From an uncultured Butyrivibrio sp. (lineage in GTDB: Bacteria > Bacillota > Clostridia > Lachnospirales > Lachnospiraceae), in assembly GCA_946536145.1 (NCBI GenBank), contig CAMNEA010000001.1, forward strand, positions 62,001-126,000: 64,000 nt of DNA, read 5' to 3'. How positions within the stretch are numbered: the stretch's first letter is position 1; each line of letters begins with the position of its first letter. This document shows, piece after piece, positions 58,633-64,000 of the stretch. The position numbers and the translations under genes are program-made. The notes under the pieces are model-generated. The model worked only from the letters and a program-made list of their open reading frames with translations. It was not told the DNA's origin and made no database searches.

Positions 58633-61600
58633 ATGGGATCAGATAAACACTTTGATGTTCTTATAGTTGTGACTCCTGCTGATTGCGAAAGAGTATTGGC
58701 ACTGTATCCAAGGTTAGTGGATAATTTCCAATATGGAAACCTTATGTTTATCGGCACTCCAAAGGTTGGAGAAATCGTAAGAAACAGTGCTATAAGAGAT
58801 CGTACCGGATGGGTGGACGAAAATGAAATAGTTGCCTTTGATGACGTTCATGTCTGTATGACAAAAAAACTTGAGCCGCTTCTTAATGGTGAGCCTCTTC
58901 CCAGGGGCGTGACAGGCTGGTACTATCAGCAGTTCTTAAAAATGCAGTATTCCGCAATATGTAAGGATGAATATTACATGGTTTGGGATGGGGACACTAT
59001 TCCCTGTAGAAATATTAATATGTTTAGTCCTGAGACCGGGCAGCCCTATTTTGATCTTAAGCATGAATATCATCCTGAGTATTTTGAGACAATGGGTAAG
59101 ATCCTTCCGGGATTCGGCAAAGTGATTGAGAGATCTTTCATCTCTGAACATATGTTGTTCAGGTGCGATATTATGAGAGGGCTGATCGCTGAGATTGAAA
59201 AGAATCAAAATATTGAAGGAGCAAGATTTTGGGAGAAGATTATCAATTCAATAGAACCTGAAAAGATTTATGATTCAGCGTTTAGTGAGTTTGAGACATA
59301 TGGAACTTTTGTGGCTTTACGGTACCCATCGGTGTATAGGCTTAGGGAATGGCATTCCTTCAGGTTGGGGGCATCGTTCTTTGATATGAGCACCATATGC
59401 GAGAGGGATTTCAAGTGGCTGGGGGTGGATTTCGATGCTATCTCATTTGAGAAGGGTCAAAGTGTAATAGAAGAGAATAAGGGATATTTTGATAACCCTG
59501 AAGTCCAGCAGAAAATTTCTGCAAAAAAGCTTCTGCAGGCTGCGCAGATGGAGTATAAGGATGGATATAAAGAAGTATGGGAGGATGACCTGACACTGAC
59601 TGGCGGCGCTAATGTCAGAACAGGGGGATATAACCAGAGTCAGGGCAATGATACCAAGACGTTGATTGTTGTGGTTTCCTATAATTCCATTCATCTGATG
59701 AAAAATAATATAGAGAGCATCAGGGAAGTACTGACACCTGACACATACAAGATTGTGGTTGTTGACAACGCCTCCACAGATGGAGTTGACAAGTGGCTCG
59801 CAGATCAGAAAGATATCATTTTTATCAGGAATGAAGAGAATATTGGTTTTGGACCTGCATGTAACCAGGCAGTTAAGGCAAGTATCGGAACAGAGTATGA
59901 GACGGCAGATGTATTTCTTTTGAACAACGATACCAGACTTGTGTTTGATGCGCTATATTTTTTGAGACAGAGTCTTTATTCTGCAGACGACATTGGTGCA
60001 GTTGGGAGTGTTTCAAATTATGCAGGTAATAAACAGCAGATAGATGTAACTTTTGATACGGTTGAAGAGTACATCAAATTTGGTGAAAAAAATAACGTGC
60101 CAATGGCGGGAGCTTATCTTGAAAGAGTGAGGCTCTCAGGATTTGCAATGCTTATAAAGAGAAGTGTCTGGGATGAAATTGGAGGTTTTGATGAAGATTT
60201 TGCACCGGGATACTTCGAAGATGATGCGCTGTCCATGGAGATACTAAAGAGAGGATACAGACTGGAGCTGGTACGTAACAGCTTTATATACCATGCGGGC
60301 AGCCAGAGTTTCATAAAGACTGATTATCAGACTCTTCTTGAGGATCATCATAAGCTGTTTGTACAAAAGTATGGTTTTGATATTTTGAAATATGCTTATG
60401 CCAGCGGGACGGCTATTTCTCAGATACCTTTTGGCCCTTCAGACAGATTTGCAGTGCTTCATTATGGCTGCGGGCTTGGCGCAGAGCTAAAGGCAATAAG
60501 AAGCCTGTTCCCTTACGCTGAGGTATATGGTGTTGAGAAAAACAACAAACTATTTAATATCGTAAAGAAAACGGAAAAGGCTTTTGGCAGCCTGGATGAA
60601 CTTATTGAGTTTTTTGACAGACCTTATTTCAATGTCATTATCATTGATAAAGAGGTACTTCAAGGGATGGACGATACTGAGAGTATGGTGCTTTCCGGTC
60701 TATTAATGCCTAATCCATCAGTTATAACAAAAGACAATAGTTATGAGGTATTTCCGTACGAGAGTATAAAGCTGATTATCTGGGATCTGGATGATACATT
60801 TTGGCAGGGAATTTTGAGTGAGGGAGAAGTCATTATGCCTCTCTCCAATGCAGACCTTGTGAAGAGCATCACCGACCATGGAGTTGTGAACAGTATTTCT
60901 TCAAAAAATGATGAAGAGCCGGCTATGGATGAGATTTCCAAAGGAGGCGTATCAGACCAGTTTGTATTTAACAATATAAACTGGGAAGACAAGGGCCCTC
61001 AGATTGCGGCAAAAATTAAGGCTATGGGACTTAGGGCTGAGAATGTATTGTTTATTGACGATAATCCACGGAATCTGGAAGAGGCCAGATTCCATTCAGA
61101 AGGCCTTATGATTGCGGGACCTGATATTATACCGTATCTGACTACCTACTATGCAAAGACAATACCAACCGATAAGGAACACAAGAGACTGAAGCAGTAT
61201 AAATTACTTGAGAAAAAGAATGCAGCAGAGGTAATGAGTTCTTCTAAAGAGGAGTTCCTTAAGGAGAGTGATATAAAAATCACCATAAACAGGAACTGCC
61301 TGGAAAATATAGACAGGATATGTGAACTTGTAGCAAGAAGCAATCAGCTCAATTATACCAAGAACAGGGATCCCAAGGATTTACTTGTAAGATTTATTAC
61401 CAACGACTGGAATGACTGTGCATATATCAGTGCGAGAGATAAATTCGGGGATTATGGAATAATAGGTTTTTATTGCTTTAATACCAGAGAAAAAATAATG
61501 GAACATTTCCTGTTTTCGTGCAGAGTGCTTGGAATGGGGATAGAACAGTATGTGTACAATAAGCTGGGATGCCCTGAATTTGAGATAAAAGAACCGGTTT

Positions 61601-62469
61601 CAGTCAAATTGGAGAAAAACAGATTGGTTGACTGGATAACGGAAGATACCGAAACGGAGATCAAACATGATCAAATCGCTGATAAGAGAGTACGTGTTCT
61701 CCTTAAAGGCCCTTGCGATCTGAGTGCTGTGGAGCCATATCTAACAGGCGGAAGTATAACTACGGAATTTAACTATGTTGATGACAGGGGAGTGATAGTC
61801 ACCGGACAGAATCATACGATGAATATCTGGCAAAAGATGCACCTTGGCGATGAGGGTATAGACAGGCTTGTGAGGGAAGTGCCATTTATTTCTAAAGGTG
61901 ATTTTGAGACGAAGCTTTTTGATGAAGAATACCATGTAATATGTATCAGTATGTTGACTGATCTGGCAGTAGGTTTATATCAGAATAAAAAAACAGGTGA
62001 GTATGTAGCTTTTTCAAATCGGAATGCAGACCTGACTGATCCGGCAAATACTGAAGGTTTTATAAGCGGGACGCTGCAAAACCATGGATTTGAATTCACA
62101 AAGGAGATTATTGAAAAATTTGCTTCTGAGTGGACGTTTGCTGGTTATACGCCTATAGATCTGCTTATGAGAAATCTTGACTACATTTATGATAATGTAA
62201 AAGGAAAGCCAGTAATAATTCTGATTCTTGGCAGCGAGAAAGACTATGAAGGCTACAGTCCTGAATTTGACGGCCTCGGTGAAATACATAGGGATTATAA
62301 TCCTATACTTACTGAGTTTACCGAAGATCACGAGAGAATGCGTGTAATAAATGTTACAGATTTCATTAACTCTCAGGAAGACTTTGAAGACTCCATCAAT
62401 CATTTTTGCAGGAATGTATATTATAAGATTGCCGGTGAGATCTGCAGATACATCAATGAGTTGGTATAG
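58633..62469 (+). CDS. Giant GT (DUF6492-like)-GT2-FkbH-like HAD-SGNH-like multidomain protein
   Basis: 1278 residues from ATG 58633 behind GAGAGGA; the TTG at 58597 lacks a site. Order: an N-terminal GT-A-like domain of the DUF6492 type (MVWDGDTIPCRN, Asp119/Asp121); a GT2 domain from about 343 (TLIVVVSYNS, VVDNASTDG, LLNNDT with Asp433); a Rossmann-like region (YGCGLGAELKAIR); a HAD-IIIC domain with IIWDLDDTFWQG (Asp718, Asp720) and VLFIDDNPRNLEEA (Asp809, Asp810); a GNAT-like region (RSNQLNYTK, FLFSCRVLGMG) as in FkbH; and a C-terminal SGNH-like domain (LILGSEKDYEG, SINHFCRNVYYKIA). This joins sugar transfer with FkbH-type acyl loading chemistry. The paralogue at 56058 faces it head to head. 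Confidence 0.85.
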   Translation: MGSDKHFDVLIVVTPADCERVLALYPRLVDNFQYGNLMFIGTPKVGEIVRNSAIRDRTGWVDENEIVAFDDVHVCMTKKLEPLLNGEPLPRGVTGWYYQQFLKMQYSAICKDEYYMVWDGDTIPCRNINMFSPETGQPYFDLKHEYHPEYFETMGKILPGFGKVIERSFISEHMLFRCDIMRGLIAEIEKNQNIEGARFWEKIINSIEPEKIYDSAFSEFETYGTFVALRYPSVYRLREWHSFRLGASFFDMSTICERDFKWLGVDFDAISFEKGQSVIEENKGYFDNPEVQQKISAKKLLQAAQMEYKDGYKEVWEDDLTLTGGANVRTGGYNQSQGNDTKTLIVVVSYNSIHLMKNNIESIREVLTPDTYKIVVVDNASTDGVDKWLADQKDIIFIRNEENIGFGPACNQAVKASIGTEYETADVFLLNNDTRLVFDALYFLRQSLYSADDIGAVGSVSNYAGNKQQIDVTFDTVEEYIKFGEKNNVPMAGAYLERVRLSGFAMLIKRSVWDEIGGFDEDFAPGYFEDDALSMEILKRGYRLELVRNSFIYHAGSQSFIKTDYQTLLEDHHKLFVQKYGFDILKYAYASGTAISQIPFGPSDRFAVLHYGCGLGAELKAIRSLFPYAEVYGVEKNNKLFNIVKKTEKAFGSLDELIEFFDRPYFNVIIIDKEVLQGMDDTESMVLSGLLMPNPSVITKDNSYEVFPYESIKLIIWDLDDTFWQGILSEGEVIMPLSNADLVKSITDHGVVNSISSKNDEEPAMDEISKGGVSDQFVFNNINWEDKGPQIAAKIKAMGLRAENVLFIDDNPRNLEEARFHSEGLMIAGPDIIPYLTTYYAKTIPTDKEHKRLKQYKLLEKKNAAEVMSSSKEEFLKESDIKITINRNCLENIDRICELVARSNQLNYTKNRDPKDLLVRFITNDWNDCAYISARDKFGDYGIIGFYCFNTREKIMEHFLFSCRVLGMGIEQYVYNKLGCPEFEIKEPVSVKLEKNRLVDWITEDTETEIKHDQIADKRVRVLLKGPCDLSAVEPYLTGGSITTEFNYVDDRGVIVTGQNHTMNIWQKMHLGDEGIDRLVREVPFISKGDFETKLFDEEYHVICISMLTDLAVGLYQNKKTGEYVAFSNRNADLTDPANTEGFISGTLQNHGFEFTKEIIEKFASEWTFAGYTPIDLLMRNLDYIYDNVKGKPVIILILGSEKDYEGYSPEFDGLGEIHRDYNPILTEFTEDHERMRVINVTDFINSQEDFEDSINHFCRNVYYKIAGEICRYINELV

Positions 62470-62489
62470 GGACAATATGAGGTATAGAA

Positions 62490-63377
62490 ATGAGATGCTT
62501 GGTATTTTGTGATGCTCTTCATGACGTATATTTAAATCTTATTGTAAAATACGCAAATCCGGAATTAGAGATTGTAAAAGCTTATTATTTTGGTGATGAG
62601 TTTCAAAGCTCATCTGGAATCAGGCTGTTTCCGCTTGATACGATCGTTAATAAAGAGAGTTTTGATGCTGCAGTCATTTTTTTTCAGGAGACATCACTGC
62701 TTAGACAGATTATTTCAAAGGTGTATGGGAATTATTTTCAATACTCTGTATTTGATCTTGACTCATTTTCGAGTGTATGCCTGTCCGGAGCCGGACAGCT
62801 TGAATTATTGCGGCTGGACACACAATACAAGTGTCCGTCTGACCATCATTTTATCTGTGGTGATTTTTCATATTATGTTTCGCTGGATGTAAAAGATGAA
62901 ATAAATGATGGCAGTGTTAAAGTAAGGGTCGGAAAGTTCTGTAGTATAGGCCCGGGTATCAGTTTTTTACTAGGTGTTGAACATAGAACTGACTGGGGAA
63001 CCATGTATCCTTTTAACAGATTACTGGCAAGAGAGTGTGAAAACACATCAAGCGTAGCTTCAAAGGGGGATATAGTCATAGGTAATGACGTCTGGATTGG
63101 AGCAAATGCAACAATCCTATCCGGGGTAAGTATTGGTGATGGCTGCATTGTGGGAAGTAATACAGTGGTGAGTAAATCAGTTGAGCCATACAGCATAATA
63201 GTTGGGAATCCCGGAAGGGTAGCTAAAAGACGTTTTTCTTCTGATAAGATAGATATGCTTAGTGAAATGAAATGGTGGGATTGGGATTACCAGAGACTTT
63301 TTGATGCATTGGATATCATTCAAAGTGAGAATGTGGAGGCGCTTTATTCCTATTGGAAAAGTAGTGAGGAAGAATAA
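62490..63377 (+). CDS. Hexapeptide-repeat acetyltransferase (CatB/xenobiotic acetyltransferase-like)
   Basis: 295 residues. The N-terminal 130 residues form a Rossmann-like sugar-binding or NeuD-like domain (MRCLVFCDALHDVYL...). The left-handed beta-helix then starts at VRVGKFCSIGPG, continues with HRTDWGTMYPFNRLL (catalytic His of CatB/Vat-type enzymes), IVIGNDVWIGANATILSGVSIGDGCIVGSNTVVSK (first part) and NPGRVAKRRFS. It would acetylate a hydroxyl or amine of a sugar using acetyl-CoA. It lies between the giant GT and licD. Confidence 0.87.
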   Translation: MRCLVFCDALHDVYLNLIVKYANPELEIVKAYYFGDEFQSSSGIRLFPLDTIVNKESFDAAVIFFQETSLLRQIISKVYGNYFQYSVFDLDSFSSVCLSGAGQLELLRLDTQYKCPSDHHFICGDFSYYVSLDVKDEINDGSVKVRVGKFCSIGPGISFLLGVEHRTDWGTMYPFNRLLARECENTSSVASKGDIVIGNDVWIGANATILSGVSIGDGCIVGSNTVVSKSVEPYSIIVGNPGRVAKRRFSSDKIDMLSEMKWWDWDYQRLFDALDIIQSENVEALYSYWKSSEEE

Positions 63378-64000
63378 ATGATTCAGTTTCCCAATAACTA
63401 TTTTGAGAATGAAATACGCTGCAATTTTCATATCACATCTATGATTAAGAAACTCTGGGCATCCCAGATGGAAATTCTGGCATGGATTGATGGTGTATGC
63501 CAAAAATACGGAATCAGATATATCATTTGCTATGGTTCACTCATTGGTGTTGTTAGACACAAAGGGTACATACCGTGGGATGATGATATTGACATAGGGA
63601 TGCTTCGAGAGGATTATCAGAGATTTCTTGAGGTTGTACCGGTGGAACTTCCGCCATATCTTTTTACTAAATCTCTTTTGCCTGGTGCATTTCCTCCTAA
63701 AGAGATGACCTTCAATGTCAATAATGGCAACAGGCTTGATACATCTCCGGCATTTCTTGAGAGATTTCATGGGTGTCCATATTCAACAGGCATTGATGTT
63801 TTTGTATTTGATAAGGTGCCGGAAGATCCTCAGGAGTTTGCATATCAGGAGAGACTCATCAGAATGCTCGATAGGATGTTGATGCTTCAGTGGACGGTGG
63901 ATGACGGGACTATAAACGGAGAAGATCTGGCAGAATATCAGGCGATAAAACAGGCTGTAAAGGTTGAACTCGATTACACTTTTTCTGAAACAGAGCCGAT
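63378..64000 (+). CDS. licD: LicD family phosphotransferase, truncated by the window end
   Basis: The ATG directly follows the preceding TAA. At least 207 residues are open to the end of the window. IRYIICYGSLIGVVRHKGYIPWDDDIDIGMLREDY (first part) contains the LicD nucleotidyltransferase-like motif, with GSLIG and DDDID binding metal. LicD enzymes transfer phosphocholine or similar groups from CDP-linked donors to sugars. The C-terminus is missing. Confidence 0.88.
   Translation, partial: MIQFPNNYFENEIRCNFHITSMIKKLWASQMEILAWIDGVCQKYGIRYIICYGSLIGVVRHKGYIPWDDDIDIGMLREDYQRFLEVVPVELPPYLFTKSLLPGAFPPKEMTFNVNNGNRLDTSPAFLERFHGCPYSTGIDVFVFDKVPEDPQEFAYQERLIRMLDRMLMLQWTVDDGTINGEDLAEYQAIKQAVKVELDYTFSETEP

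Overview
The window looks like a chromosomal segment of a motile, strictly anaerobic Firmicute of the Lachnospiraceae, most likely Butyrivibrio or a close relative. The clues are SigD/sigma-28 promoters of the Gram-positive type (TAAA-N15-GCCGATAT), a CIRCE operator, FliW/CsrA control of flagellin, two short flagellins of Lachnospiraceae type, rubrerythrin, purine-rich GGAGG ribosome binding sites and moderate GC. The genus is an inference; no rRNA or other marker is present.

Layout. (1) 1-26.2 kb is one long, tightly packed, plus-strand surface polysaccharide cluster, with many ATGA-type overlaps. It encodes a flippase, a candidate polymerase, an ABC exporter, many glycosyltransferases (three GT11 fucosyltransferase-like, GT2, GT4, GT17-like, DUF5672), a pyruvyltransferase-like protein and a decorating module (acyl carrier protein, FkbH-like HAD protein, VOC protein, two asparagine-synthase-type amidotransferases, MBOAT acyltransferase with an SGNH partner). 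It ends with a GH88/105-like hydrolase. (2) 26.2-29.8 kb carries stress and housekeeping genes: a small orphan protein behind a palindromic promoter, hsp20 behind a CIRCE element, rubrerythrin (minus strand), DJ-1/PfpI and CYTH proteins, plus hairpin-rich intergenic repeats. (3) 29.8-49.6 kb is the late flagellar region: flgM, flgN, two tandem flgK genes, flgL, fliW, csrA, flaG, fliD, fliS, a fliT-like chaperone and two flagellin genes. I find six sigma-28-type promoters. Two accessory insertions interrupt this region: a 63-bp tandem palindromic repeat array with a PD-(D/E)XK-like protein (35.1-36.4 kb), and an AAA-ATPase/nuclease, a small orphan protein and a HipA-like kinase (39.6-42.9 kb). 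(4) 49.7-64 kb is a probable flagellin glycosylation island: CgeB-like and GT4 glycosyltransferases, a 967-residue glycosyltransferase/methyltransferase fusion, two homologous giant GT2-HAD(FkbH-like)-SGNH proteins facing opposite ways, a hexapeptide acetyltransferase and a truncated licD.

How it works together (inference). Sigma-28, held by FlgM, drives filament genes. FliW releases CsrA from hairpins seen in the flagellin leaders. The glycosylation island just downstream then decorates the filament. FkbH-type HAD domains recur in both the polysaccharide cluster and the flagellar island, which suggests that a glyceryl or other acyl decoration chemistry is shared by two surface structures of this cell. 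The least explained parts are the GT2-HAD-SGNH fusion pair, one copy of which has lost its HAD catalytic residues, and the palindromic repeat array beside the nuclease-like gene.
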